Shown piece after piece: positions 9,115 through 17,446 of a DNA stretch of 64,000 nucleotides. The stretch is from Streptomyces sp. RKAG293. GTDB taxonomy: Bacteria; Actinomycetota; Actinomycetes; Streptomycetales; Streptomycetaceae. Each line of letters opens with the position of its first letter. Position 1 is the stretch's first letter. The notes under the pieces are model-generated. The model had not been told where the DNA came from. It saw only the letters and a program-made list of their open reading frames with translations, and ran no database searches. The position numbers and the translations under genes were made by a program. The stretch covers positions 1,116,001-1,180,000 of the forward strand of contig NZ_JAJOZB010000001.1 of the NCBI RefSeq assembly GCF_023701745.1, in the 5' to 3' direction.

Positions 9115-10893
9115 ATGAGACCAAGCGACGAAGTGGCCGCGCGACGCGTCGGCATGCTGCTCGTGATGCACGGCGCGCTGTTGATGGGCTTCGGCCTGCT
9201 GCTCACCCGATGGCTGGTGAAGGTCCCGCCGTTCACCTCGGAGGACGCGGTCAACCGGGCCTTCGCCGCGCACCGGTCGGCGGGCTGGAACAGCGTCACG
9301 TACTGGCTGTCCCAGCTGGGCAACACCCATGCCGTCGTGCTGATCACGGCGGTGTCGGTGGCCCTGCTCCTGCTGCCGGTGTACGGGCGGCTCAACCGCG
9401 AAGCCCTGTTCCTGGGCGCCGCGGTGGCCTTGCAGTCGGTGGTCTTCCTCATGGTGACCGCGGCCGTCGACCGGGCCCGTCCGGACGTGGCACACCTGGA
9501 TGTGGCCCCGCCGACGTCCAGTTTCCCGTCAGGTCACACCGGTGCCGCGACGGCGCTGTACGGCGGTCTGGCCGTTCTCGTCCTCCTCCGGTTCCGCGGA
9601 ACCTGGCGCTTCGTGCCGGCCGCGGTGCTGTTCGCCGTTCCCGTCCTGGTCGCGGTGGCGCGCCTGTACCGGGGGATGCACCATCCCACCGATGTGGTCT
9701 TCGGCCTGCTCAACGGGGCCGGGATCCTGCTGGTCATGGGGCGTTCGCTGCTGCCCGCGCGCGCCCAGCCGCACCTGCCGGGACAGGCCGGGACTGACAC
9801 CTCTCCGGATGCGACTGCCGTCGCCCGGTACGGACGGCGGGCCGCCGTGGTGGTGAATCCGACCGTCGTGGACGACGAACTGCACGACGCGATCCGCCGC
9901 ACGCTGGGGCGGTACGGCTTCGAGGACGTCTCCTGGCACGGGACGACCGAGGAGGACCCGGGGAACGGCGCCGGACGGCGGGCCGCGCTCAGGAAACCCG
10001 ACCTGATCGTCGTGTGCGGTGGGGACGGCACGGTGATGGCCTGCGCCGACGGCCTGGCGCACAGCGGTATCCCGGTCGCCGTCCTGCCCTGCGGCACCGG
10101 CAACCTGCTGGCGCGCAACCTCGGTTACCCGGCCGATCCCATCGCCGCGCTCGTCGCCGCGCTGGAGGGCACCACCCACCCCATCGACCTCGGGACCGCC
10201 GACGGTGACGGGATCTCCGGGGCCCGGTTCGCCGCCATGGCAGGCGCCGGGTTCGACGCCGCCGTGGTCGGGGACGCGTCCTCCCGGATGAAGGCGGGCA
10301 TCGGCTGGGCGGCCTATCTGGTGTCCGGGGTGCGCCATCTGCGCGATCCCGGGATGCGGCTGACGCTGCGGCTCGACGGCGGACCGGAGCTCGGCCGCCG
10401 GGCACGGATGGTGCTGGTGGGCAACGTCGGCACGCTGCAGGGCGGCGTACCGCTGCTCCCGGACGCGCGGCCGGACGACGGGCTGTTCGACGTCGTGCTG
10501 CTCAACCCGGCGGGACCGCTCGGCTGGCTGCTCGCCGCCACCCATGTGCTGACTCGGCCGCACCACGACGGGACGCCCCGGCCACCGGGCCGCGGTGGAC
10601 GGTTCGCCGACGGCGCGCTGGAGTACTTCACCGCACGGCGCATCGAGATGACCTTCGAACATCCCCAGGAACGGGAGTTGGACGGTGAACCGGTCGGTCC
10701 CGGCGTACGCCTGGTGATCGAGGTCGATCCGGGCGCCCTGCTGATGCGGCTGCCGGCGACCTCACCCACGGCATCGTCCTCGGCGCCGGCGGGCACCGAA
10801 GAACCGGCAGCCCTGACAGGAGCACACGATGGGTACGGCAACACGAGTTCCGCAGACCCGCGACATCACGGGCGACGAGCTCTCGGGCGATGA
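9115..10893 (+). CDS. Bifunctional PAP2 phosphatase - diacylglycerol/sphingosine kinase fusion
   Basis: 592 residues with two enzyme modules. The N-terminal half (about 1-225) is a membrane PAP2 phosphatase with several TM helices and the three-part motif DRARPDVAHL, SFPSGHTG and ARLYRGMHHPTDV (Arg, His and His/Asp of the phosphatase site). The C-terminal half (about 240-555) is a DAGK/LCB5-type lipid kinase with VVVNPTVVDDEL, IVVCGGDGTVMACADGL (the G-G-D-G-T ATP loop) and LPCGTGNLLARNL. The fused protein could dephosphorylate and rephosphorylate lipid substrates such as phosphatidic acid at the same membrane site. Its 3' end overlaps the start of the BrkB gene by 65 bp, so the two are co-expressed. 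The substrate is inferred from the families only. Confidence 0.92.
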   Translation: MRPSDEVAARRVGMLLVMHGALLMGFGLLLTRWLVKVPPFTSEDAVNRAFAAHRSAGWNSVTYWLSQLGNTHAVVLITAVSVALLLLPVYGRLNREALFLGAAVALQSVVFLMVTAAVDRARPDVAHLDVAPPTSSFPSGHTGAATALYGGLAVLVLLRFRGTWRFVPAAVLFAVPVLVAVARLYRGMHHPTDVVFGLLNGAGILLVMGRSLLPARAQPHLPGQAGTDTSPDATAVARYGRRAAVVVNPTVVDDELHDAIRRTLGRYGFEDVSWHGTTEEDPGNGAGRRAALRKPDLIVVCGGDGTVMACADGLAHSGIPVAVLPCGTGNLLARNLGYPADPIAALVAALEGTTHPIDLGTADGDGISGARFAAMAGAGFDAAVVGDASSRMKAGIGWAAYLVSGVRHLRDPGMRLTLRLDGGPELGRRARMVLVGNVGTLQGGVPLLPDARPDDGLFDVVLLNPAGPLGWLLAATHVLTRPHHDGTPRPPGRGGRFADGALEYFTARRIEMTFEHPQERELDGEPVGPGVRLVIEVDPGALLMRLPATSPTASSSAPAGTEEPAALTGAHDGYGNTSSADPRHHGRRALGR

Positions 10894-11782
10894 GGCCTGG
10901 GCCACCCTGCGCCGCTACGGCGGATGGCAGCTGGTCCGTGACGCCTTTCTGCGGTTCCGGTACGCCGACGGGTTCAGCCACGCGCGGGCACTGGCACTGC
11001 AGACGGTCCTGTCGCTGGTGCCGTTCGCCATCGCCGTCGTCGGGCTGTCCACGGTGCTGCACGCCGAGGGCATCGGGCGGGTGGCCGAACTCACCGTGCT
11101 GCGCATGTCGAGCGGTCCGAGCTCCGATGTCGTGCAGAACGCCCTCGCCGACAGCCGCCGGCACGCCGACGAGGGCGGACAGCTGGCACTGTGGTTCGGT
11201 CTGCTGTTCGCGCTGGTGAACGTCACCACCGCGATGAGCCAGATCGAACGCGGCGCCAACCGCATCTACGGCGTGGAGCGCGACCGGCCGTTCCACCTGA
11301 AGTACCGGCGCGGGCTGGTGATGATGCTGCTCGCCGGACTGCCCCTGGGGCTGGGTTCCATCCTCATGGTGGGCGGCGCCGACATCGCCGGGGCGGCGGC
11401 CCAGGTGTACCACTGGACGCCGGACCAGACGACGGCCTGGAACCTGTTGCGCCGGCCGGTGGGCATCCTTCTCGCCCTGTTCTCCGCCTCCGTCGTCTTC
11501 CGCAGTTCGCCGCGCCGCCGGCAGCCCGGCTACACCTGGCTGGCCTTCGGTGCGGCCGTCTACCTGGCGCTGTGGACCCTGCTGACCTGGCTGCTCAGCC
11601 TGTACGTCGAGTTCAGTAGTTCTTTCAACTCCGTGTACGGCCCGCTGAGCGCCTTCATCTCACTGCTGCTGTGGTCCTATCTGACGGCGATAGCGCTCTT
11701 CATGGGCATCGCGTTCGCCGCCCAGCTGGAGGCGGTCCGCGCCCGCGTCAAGGAGCCGGTTCTCCAGGATCCGGGGGTCTGA
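10829..11782 (+). CDS. YihY/virulence factor BrkB family membrane protein
   Basis: A 317-residue integral membrane protein of the BrkB/YihY family. The family N-block FSHARALALQTVLSLVPFAIAVVGLS is followed by about five further hydrophobic helices. QIERGANRIYGVERDRP and SSSFNSVYGPLSAFISLLLW match conserved family positions. The ATG follows a clear Shine-Dalgarno (CAGGAG) and lies inside the end of the preceding lipid kinase gene. Family members were once called RNase BN; the function of most remains uncertain, with envelope stability or transport proposed. A second BrkB paralogue occurs at 18239. Confidence 0.92.
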   Translation: MGTATRVPQTRDITGDELSGDEAWATLRRYGGWQLVRDAFLRFRYADGFSHARALALQTVLSLVPFAIAVVGLSTVLHAEGIGRVAELTVLRMSSGPSSDVVQNALADSRRHADEGGQLALWFGLLFALVNVTTAMSQIERGANRIYGVERDRPFHLKYRRGLVMMLLAGLPLGLGSILMVGGADIAGAAAQVYHWTPDQTTAWNLLRRPVGILLALFSASVVFRSSPRRRQPGYTWLAFGAAVYLALWTLLTWLLSLYVEFSSSFNSVYGPLSAFISLLLWSYLTAIALFMGIAFAAQLEAVRARVKEPVLQDPGV

Positions 11783-11785
11783 GCG

Positions 11786-12700
11786 GTGCGGCGCCGGAAC
11801 CCGGCCGGGCCGGCCTCTCGCCCCGGCACTGATGATTCCCGGCCGGAGCGGGTAGCCGTCACCGGCATGAGGGCACTGTCGCGATTCCCCGGAAACCTGA
11901 TCCGCCGGCTGCGCGGCGCGGACGAGCGCCTCGGCGTACGGCTGCTGGTCACGGCGGCGGTGTGCGCCGTCGCCACCGTGCCGTTCGCCTTCGTCCTGGT
12001 CCTTGTGGAGGCCCACTGGGGCCCGCTGCACCGCGCCGACCGGAGCGCGGCCGAGAACCTGCACCGGGCGGCGCTGGACCACCCGGCATGGGTGACGGTG
12101 CTGCGCTTCCTCACCAACGGACCGTGGTCGCCCACCGTCATGCGGCTGCTGGTGGCCGCGGTCGTGGTGTGGCTGCTGTACCGCCGGGCCTGGCGACTGG
12201 CCGCCTGGGCCGCCGTCACGTCCGCCCTGAGCTCCCTGGTGGGAGTGATGGTGAAGACCGCGGTGGAACGCGCCCGCCCGCAACTGCCGGACCCGGTGGC
12301 CCACGCCCCCGGCTATTCGTTCCCCTCCGGCCACGCCATGACCGCCACGACGTCCTGCGGAGTGCTGCTGCTCGTCCTGCTGCCCCTGGTCCCCCGCGGC
12401 CTGCGGGCGCTGCCGTGGGCGGCGGCGGTGATCTCCGTGGTCGGGGTCGGCTACACCCGGGTCGCCCTGGGCGTGCACTGGGCGAGCGATGTGGTGGGCG
12501 GCTGGCTGCTCGGGCTGGCCGTGCTCGCCGCCACCACCGCCGCGTTCCAGACCTGGCGCCAGGAGGCGGGCCTCGCCCACACCTCACCGGCCCAGGGCCT
12601 GGAACCCGAACTGGACACCCCCCACACCGCCCCCGAGCCGGCCCTCCACCTCGGCCACCACCCCGCGCCCCCGTCGGCGGAGGACGACCCGCGCCCGTGA
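11786..12700 (+). CDS. PAP2 family membrane phosphatase
   Basis: 304 residues from GTG at 11786, or 277 from the ATG at 11867, which is the better match to family N-termini (MRALSRFPGNLIRRLRGADE). Six TM helices are expected. The catalytic triad motifs are intact: KTAVERARPQLPDP, SFPSGHAMTATTS and YTRVALGVHWASDVVGG. It probably dephosphorylates undecaprenyl pyrophosphate, phosphatidic acid or a similar lipid phosphate. The Pro/His-rich C-terminal tail (about residues 265-304) is low complexity. It follows the BrkB stop by three bases, making it the third gene of the 9115-12700 membrane-lipid operon. Confidence 0.92.
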   Translation: MRRRNPAGPASRPGTDDSRPERVAVTGMRALSRFPGNLIRRLRGADERLGVRLLVTAAVCAVATVPFAFVLVLVEAHWGPLHRADRSAAENLHRAALDHPAWVTVLRFLTNGPWSPTVMRLLVAAVVVWLLYRRAWRLAAWAAVTSALSSLVGVMVKTAVERARPQLPDPVAHAPGYSFPSGHAMTATTSCGVLLLVLLPLVPRGLRALPWAAAVISVVGVGYTRVALGVHWASDVVGGWLLGLAVLAATTAAFQTWRQEAGLAHTSPAQGLEPELDTPHTAPEPALHLGHHPAPPSAEDDPRP

Positions 12701-12744
12701 GCGAGGGCGGCACCGTCGCGTCGTGGGCCGGCTCCCTGCCGGGG

Positions 12745-13115
12745 ACCTCACCGCAGACCTCCTGGATCATGATCGCGTTGAGGCCGTGCGCCTTTGCGGA
12801 CCTGGCGATGGCGGCGGCCTTGAGCTGCGGCTGATTGCGGTCCGGGCAATAGGCGCTGGCCCCGTCCGCGGCCAGTGAGCCGGGGTAGTCCCCGCCGGCC
12901 TCTCCACAGATGTTCCAGGTGGCCGCCCGGACCGTTTCGAACGCGTAGGCGTCGTGGGTCGCGTCGCCTGCGACGGTCACCGCGGCGGCCTGAGCGGTGG
13001 GCGCCGGTGGTCCGCCCGGTATGCCGACGACGAGCGCGGCGGTCGCCACTACCGCCGCGATGGTACGGACCCGCCAGGGCCGGTGCGGCGCACGGTGTGA
13101 AGGCCGAAGGAGCAT
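12745..13115 (-). pseudogene. Truncated secreted endonuclease/exonuclease/phosphatase-family gene
   Basis: Starting at the ATG at 13115 there is a clear Sec signal peptide (Arg-rich start, hydrophobic TIAAVVATAALVVGIPG, Ala-rich cleavage zone PTAQAAAV). It is followed by the first block of an EEP/DNase I-like fold: FETVRAATWNICGEAGGDYP (the W-N-I-C strand) and KAHGLNAIMIQEVCGEVPG, where the Glu of QEV is the metal ligand. Homology stops after about 120 residues. The frame then runs on, with no family resemblance, antisense through the convergent PAP2 gene to 12216. The catalytic Asp/His blocks of the C-terminal half are missing, so I read it as a 3'-deleted remnant; the 3' boundary near 12745 is approximate. 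Confidence 0.7.
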
Positions 13116-13280
13116 GGGTGATCCATTCCGCGCGACTGTCGGACCGCGGATGAGAAGGGGACGGGCCGGCAACGGGCCGTACAGCCGCCACGGGCCCCCT
13201 GACCTGCCGGGGGAACGGTCGGCGCCGTTCCCAGCCCCGGGCGGGCCGGGAACGACACTCACGAAGCAGCGGGCGGAACC

Positions 13281-14132
13281 TCAGAACAGGGTGTCGGTGA
13301 AGCGGTCGATCTGGTCGGGGTCCGGGGACCAGCAGTAGAGGATCACTTCGTCGGCGCCGAGGTCGGCGTACGCACTCACCGCGGCCTTGATCTCCTGCGG
13401 ATCGCCCAGCAGACCGTCGGCGAAGTGGGTGGCGTCACCCAGGAACGCGTAGTAGCGGGCGACGTTCTCGCGGGCCTCCGCGACCACCGCGTCCGGTCCG
13501 ATGGCGACGTTGACCTGGGCCACCAGCCGGGGCGACGAGGTGCGCCCGGCGTCGCGCCAGGCCTGTTCCGCCTGGCGGAACAGGCGGTCGGTGAAGTGCG
13601 GTGAGGGCGCGGCGCCGAGGAAGCCGTCACCCCAGCGGGCGGCGCGGGCGAGCGCGGCGGGGGTGAAGCCGCCGAAGAGCACTTCGGGGCCGCCGGGGGT
13701 CGCGGGGGCGGGTCCGATCGGTCCCACACCGTCGCCGTAGGGCTCGCCCGCCCAGAGCCGGCGCAGTACCGCCATCTGCTCGTCGAGCCGGCGGCCGCGC
13801 CGGTGGACGTCGACTCCGGTGGCCAGGTAGTCGTCCTCCCGTCCGCCGATCCCGATGCCGAGGGTGAAGCGGCCGCCCGAGAGGCGGTCGAGGGTGGCGG
13901 TCTGCTTCGCCAGCAGAGCGGTCCGGTGCAGGGGTGCGAGCAGTACCTCGGTCTGAACCCGGATGCGGTGGGTGGCGCCGGCGAGGGCGGCGAGGGTGAT
14001 GAGTGGTTCGGGGTTGTCGTGGACCAGCCGGTCCAGCAGTCCGAGGGTGGTGAAGGGGCCGGCGTCGGCACGACGGGCCCAACTCAGCAGCCGACCGGGG
14101 TCGTCGACGGGAAGACCGAGACCGATGTTCAT
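13281..14132 (-). CDS. LLM class flavin-dependent oxidoreductase (luciferase-like)
   Basis: A 283-residue TIM-barrel flavoprotein of the bacterial luciferase/F420-dependent oxidoreductase superfamily. MNIGLGLPVDDPGRLLSWAR at the start, then LGLLDRLVHDNPEPLITLAA and RIRVQTEVLLAPLHRTALLA match the flavin-cradle strands. LDRLSGGRFTLGIGIGGREDDY is the family signature. The start at 14132 is supported by CTGAGGAG upstream; an earlier in-frame Met at 14189 has no Shine-Dalgarno. It is divergent from the SRPBCC gene. Cofactor (FMN or F420) and substrate cannot be decided. Confidence 0.92.
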   Translation of the reverse strand: MNIGLGLPVDDPGRLLSWARRADAGPFTTLGLLDRLVHDNPEPLITLAALAGATHRIRVQTEVLLAPLHRTALLAKQTATLDRLSGGRFTLGIGIGGREDDYLATGVDVHRRGRRLDEQMAVLRRLWAGEPYGDGVGPIGPAPATPGGPEVLFGGFTPAALARAARWGDGFLGAAPSPHFTDRLFRQAEQAWRDAGRTSSPRLVAQVNVAIGPDAVVAEARENVARYYAFLGDATHFADGLLGDPQEIKAAVSAYADLGADEVILYCWSPDPDQIDRFTDTLF

Positions 14133-14353
14133 GCGGGACTCCTCAGAAAGGGCGGACGAAATCGATGCCGCCCCTCCGTGATCTCGCACGAGCGATGACG
14201 TGCGGGCGCGCTCCCGTTTGCGGCGTACTTCCAGGGAGCGGTGCTCGGAGTCCGGCCATCCTAGGGGAAGCCGCGAGGGTGAGTACGGCGCGGGACGGGA
14301 TCAGGACACGACGGCGGGTCCCGGCGCCCGTGGGCGCGCTCGCATAGGGTCGC

Positions 14354-14794
14354 GTGGTGGCTTTGATCAGGATCGAGCGCTCGTCCCCGCTGCCCGTCGA
14401 GGAGGTGTGGCGGCGGCTCACCCACTGGGAGCGGCACGCGGCCCATGTGCCGCTGACCAGGATCACCGTCACGACCCCGCCACCCACGCGACTGGGCACC
14501 GTCTTCGTCGCGCGTACCGGCCTGGGCCCTGTCGGGTTCGACGACCCCATGGAGGTAGTGCGCTGGGAACCGCCCGCGCCGGGTGGCACCGGCCGTTGCC
14601 GGCTGGAGAAGCGCGGCACGGTCGTCGTGGGGTGGGCCGAGATCGAAGTGGGCGCGCGGGACACCGGATCGCGGATCGTGTGGCGGGAGGATCTGCGGGT
14701 ACGGAGACTGCCGCGGCTGTTCGACGGCCTGACGGTGCGGTCCGGCCGGCTGATGTTCGGCCGGGCGATCACCGGACTGCTCGCGGAGGCATAG
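14354..14794 (+). CDS. SRPBCC family polyketide-cyclase/START-like protein
   Basis: A 146-residue single-domain protein. IRIERSSPLPVEEVWRRLTH is the N-terminal helix-grip strand and helix, the middle contains PMEVVRWEPPAPGGTGRC, and the C-terminal long helix ends FGRAITGLLAEA. The fold binds hydrophobic ligands. The start is a GTG (14354 or 14357), with only a weak upstream AGGG. The ribokinase gene starts about 50 bp downstream, so the two are probably co-transcribed. No catalytic residues can be assigned. Confidence 0.82.
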   Translation: MVALIRIERSSPLPVEEVWRRLTHWERHAAHVPLTRITVTTPPPTRLGTVFVARTGLGPVGFDDPMEVVRWEPPAPGGTGRCRLEKRGTVVVGWAEIEVGARDTGSRIVWREDLRVRRLPRLFDGLTVRSGRLMFGRAITGLLAEA

Positions 14795-14847
14795 CCCCGG
14801 CGCTCCGGGGCGGCCCGGTCGCGACGACGAAGAGAAGGACATCGGTG

Positions 14848-15801
14848 ATGGACGAACGGCTGGTCGTGGTGGGCAGTCTCAACATGGACCTCTCGGTCAC
14901 GGTGCCGCGGCTCCCCCGGCCGGGCGAGACGGTCTCCGGTGCCGATGTCGTGCGGGGGCCCGGTGGGAAGGGCGGCAACCAGGCGGTCGCCGCGGCGCGG
15001 CTCGGCGCACGGGTCCGGCTGGTCGGACTGCTCGGGGACGACACCCATGGCGTCGAACTGCGGGCGGCCCTGACGGCGGAGGGGATCGACGACAGCGCGG
15101 TGGGCACCCTCCCGGACACTGCTTCCGGACTGGCGCTGATCGTGGTGCAGCACGACGGCGAGAACACCATCACCCTGTCCCCCGGCGCCAACCACCACCT
15201 GGACGAAGCCACGTTGCGAAGCCTCACGGAGGGGACCGTCGCGAACCGCGCCGACACCGTCCTGCTCCAGCTCGAAGTGCCGCTGCCCACCGTACTGGCC
15301 GCGGCCCGTGAGGCGCGCGCCGCCGGGGCGCTGACCGTGCTCAACGCCGCTCCGCTGCCCGGTCCCGGCCCGCTGCCGGCCGAACTGCTGCGCGCGGTCG
15401 ATGTCCTGATCGTCAACGAGACCGAGGCGGCCGGGCTGCTCGGCCTCCCGGACGGACCGTCCGCGGGCCGGGACGAGGACTGGACGGCGCGCGCCGAGCG
15501 GCTGCGTCTGCTGGGACCCGGGACCGTCGTGGTCACGCTCGGCGCCGCCGGCGCGGTCGCCGCCGACGCCCGGGGCGGGCTCAGCGAACCGGGCTTCCCG
15601 GCCGACGCGGTGGACACCGTCGGTGCCGGTGACGCCTTCTGCGCCCAACTGGCCATCGCTCTGGGTCTCGGCCGCCCGCTCGCCGAGTCCGTCCGCCGGG
15701 CCTGCGCGGCCGGCGCCGTGGCCGCCACCCGCCACGGCGCGCAGAACGCGCTGCCCACCCGGGCCGAAGTCGACTCGCTGCTCGCGGGAACTCCCCGCTG
15801 A
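14848..15801 (+). CDS. rbsK: Ribokinase / PfkB-family carbohydrate kinase
   Basis: A 317-residue PfkB kinase. LVVVGSLNMDLSVTVPRLPR at the N-terminus, GPGGKGGNQAVAAARLGARV (the G-G-K-G-x-N-Q-A ribokinase signature) and AVDTVGAGDAFCAQLAIALG (the G-A-G-D anion hole with catalytic Asp) identify ribokinase, which phosphorylates D-ribose at O5. VIVNETEAAGLLG is the conserved N-x-x-E block for Mg binding. The ATG at 14848 is preceded by AGAGAAGGA; the open frame extends upstream but overlaps the SRPBCC gene. There is no ribose transporter nearby, so ribose may come from nucleoside salvage, or the substrate may be another sugar. Confidence 0.93.
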   Translation: MDERLVVVGSLNMDLSVTVPRLPRPGETVSGADVVRGPGGKGGNQAVAAARLGARVRLVGLLGDDTHGVELRAALTAEGIDDSAVGTLPDTASGLALIVVQHDGENTITLSPGANHHLDEATLRSLTEGTVANRADTVLLQLEVPLPTVLAAAREARAAGALTVLNAAPLPGPGPLPAELLRAVDVLIVNETEAAGLLGLPDGPSAGRDEDWTARAERLRLLGPGTVVVTLGAAGAVAADARGGLSEPGFPADAVDTVGAGDAFCAQLAIALGLGRPLAESVRRACAAGAVAATRHGAQNALPTRAEVDSLLAGTPR

Positions 15802-15869
15802 TCGCGGGCCAGGGGAACGGTTTAGCCTGGGAGCGACCCGAGTCGGGTGCTCCCGAGCGAAGGAAGAAC

Positions 15870-16490
15870 ATGAACGGCGTCACCGGATTCACCAGCGTTT
15901 CCCCGACCACCCTCGCCGACGTCCTCGGCCGTGAGCAGGTCATGGACATCGGCATTCGCCCGCTGTGGCCGTCCCCGCGGGTCGCCGGCCCGGCGTTCAC
16001 CGTACGGTGCCCTCCCGGCGACAACCTGATGCTGCACGCGGCCATCCACCGCGCGGAGCCCGGCTCGGTCATCGTCGTCGAAGCGGGTGACGTGGACTAC
16101 GCGCTCGCCGGCGGAAACGTCTGCGCCGTCGCCCAGCGCCGGGGGATCGCGGCGTTCGTGCTCGACGGTGTGATCCGTGACCTCGCCGAGGTGCGTGAGA
16201 TGGGCTTTCCCGTCTTCGCCAGGGGTGTCATCCCCATCCCGGGGACCAAGAAGGCCGTTGTGCCGCTCAACGGCACGGTGCGGTGCGGTGGCGTGCGGGT
16301 GAGCGCCGGCGACATCGTGGTCGCCGACGAGGAGGGCATCGTCGTCACTCCCGGCGCCCGTCAGGAGCAGGTGCTGGCCGACGCCCGCACGAAGCTGGCC
16401 AAGGAGGCCGGTGAGTCCCTCGACGCCTGGGAAGCGGCGCATCGTGCCCGCATCGACGCGATCCTGGCCGAGAACGGCTTCGCGAGCTGA
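15870..16490 (+). CDS. RraA-like protein / HMG-type aldolase
   Basis: 206 residues of the RraA/MenG-like fold. PTTLADVLGREQVMDIGIRP at the N-terminus, GDVDYALAGGNVCAVAQRRG, then FVLDGVIRDLAEVREMGFPV, where the G-x-x-R-D binding motif is GVIRD. In this family, members with these residues are metal-dependent 4-hydroxy-4-methyl-2-oxoglutarate/4-carboxy-4-hydroxy-2-oxoadipate aldolases or oxaloacetate decarboxylases; others are RNase E inhibitors. The ATG is preceded by GAAGGAAG. It follows ribokinase by 68 bp on the same strand. An enzymatic role is more likely than RNase E regulation given the intact active-site motif. Confidence 0.87.
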   Translation: MNGVTGFTSVSPTTLADVLGREQVMDIGIRPLWPSPRVAGPAFTVRCPPGDNLMLHAAIHRAEPGSVIVVEAGDVDYALAGGNVCAVAQRRGIAAFVLDGVIRDLAEVREMGFPVFARGVIPIPGTKKAVVPLNGTVRCGGVRVSAGDIVVADEEGIVVTPGARQEQVLADARTKLAKEAGESLDAWEAAHRARIDAILAENGFAS

Positions 16491-16505
16491 CCCGGGCCGT
16501 TCGGC

Positions 16506-16898
16506 TCAGGAGGCCTCGTGCCGCGGCGCGCTGCGCGAGGCCCGGTCCGGTTGGTGTGCGCGGTGCTTCCGGTGCCAGTGGGGGCGGTGGACGGAGACGG
16601 TCGTGGCGCGGCGGGTCAGGGCCCCGAGTCCGATCAGCGTGACCGTCCAGGTGCCGACGAAGGTGTAGATCAGCGTCGGTGCGTCCGCGCGTACCGCTTC
16701 GATCAGCAGGACCAGGGAGCCGGCGGCCAGTCCGCCGAGCAGCGCCACCAGCCAGCGGACCGGCGGGCGTCGCACCCGGCGGCGGGCGGGGCCGGCCCAA
16801 CTGACCAGCCTGCGCAGGAACCGGCCCTCACGGCGGAAGTTGACTTCCATGCTGCTGAGGATCCGGCGTTCCTCGTCGGTGAGTTCTACAGCGCCCAT
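16506..16898 (-). CDS. DUF3040 domain membrane protein
   Basis: 130 residues. The N-terminus VELTDEERRILSSMEVNFRR is the DUF3040 hallmark (L-T/S-x-x-E-x-x-I-L-x-x-M/I-E). Two TM helices follow (WLVALLGGLAAGSLVLLIEA and YTFVGTWTVTLIGLGAL), then an Arg/His-rich cytoplasmic tail (HRPHWHRKHRAH). This family is specific to actinobacteria and functionally uncharacterised. GGAGGG precedes the ATG. It overlaps the end of the small upstream reading frame by 13 bp, suggesting a two-gene unit. Confidence 0.85.
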   Translation of the reverse strand: MGAVELTDEERRILSSMEVNFRREGRFLRRLVSWAGPARRRVRRPPVRWLVALLGGLAAGSLVLLIEAVRADAPTLIYTFVGTWTVTLIGLGALTRRATTVSVHRPHWHRKHRAHQPDRASRSAPRHEAS

Positions 16899-17077
16899 CG
16901 TGTGGGTCCCTCCCCCGTGCGGCTGAGCGGACTGATGGCGCGGCGGTCCGCACCGTGCTTCCCGGAGGCCGGAGGGGCGGCGCGCTCGGTTGCCGACGCG
17001 GCCGCTCCGGGGAGATCGGGAACCTCGACCAGGGCAGGTAAGTCCGGTGTGAGCTGTGAGTGTTCGTCAGCGTCCAT
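16886..17077 (-). CDS. Small hypothetical protein upstream of DUF3040 gene
   Basis: 63 residues (MDADEHSQLTPDLPALVEVP at the start), acidic at the N-terminus and Ala/Pro/Arg-rich afterwards, with no TM helix or known domain. It is supported by a well-placed Shine-Dalgarno (GGAG, seven bases before the ATG) and by the 13-bp overlap with the DUF3040 gene, which also has its own ribosome site. It could be a real small protein or a translated leader that couples to DUF3040. Function unknown. Confidence 0.45.
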   Translation of the reverse strand: MDADEHSQLTPDLPALVEVPDLPGAAASATERAAPPASGKHGADRRAISPLSRTGEGPTRWAL

Positions 17078-17363
17078 GGGGTATCTCCGCGATGTCTGGC
17101 CCCCAGGGCGGAGGCCGCCTCGTGCACTCCTTCGTCAACGCCGGCCGCGCTTCCGGCCGGACGATACTCCGTGCTCCGCACCGTGCCGTCATACACCTCG
17201 TGGTGGCAGGTCTCCGGCCGGTTCAGCTCCGCACGGGGGCGGAGGTCCGCCGGCCGGCCGGAGAACTCTGTACTGAAGCCGCTTCCCCCGGCGCGGGGCG
17301 GCAAACGCCCGGGGCGTGACAGGGCTCCCGCGGTCCACGAGGACCCGAGCGCACCCCACGACG

Positions 17364-17425
17364 CGCCGCGGACCGGTGCGCTGCACGCTCGGGAGTTCTG
17401 GCGTGTTGCGCACCGGTCCGCGGCG
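17364..17425. terminator. 18-bp perfect inverted repeat downstream of ferritin-like gene
   Basis: The left arm 17364-17381 (CGCCGCGGACCGGTGCGC) pairs perfectly with 17408-17425 across a 26-base loop. It starts 22 bases past the ferritin-like stop on the minus strand, the expected place for a Rho-independent hairpin. The rest of 17078-17446 (369 bp between two minus-strand genes) shows no supported gene; it must also contain the promoter for the 17077 reading frame. Confidence 0.6.
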
Positions 17426-17446
17426 GACAGGCGGGAGTTCGGCCCG

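Noticed and set aside
12216..12744. Continuation of the truncated EEP frame antisense to PAP2
   Set aside because: No EEP homology is seen after about 12745; PAP2 on the other strand is complete with all motifs.
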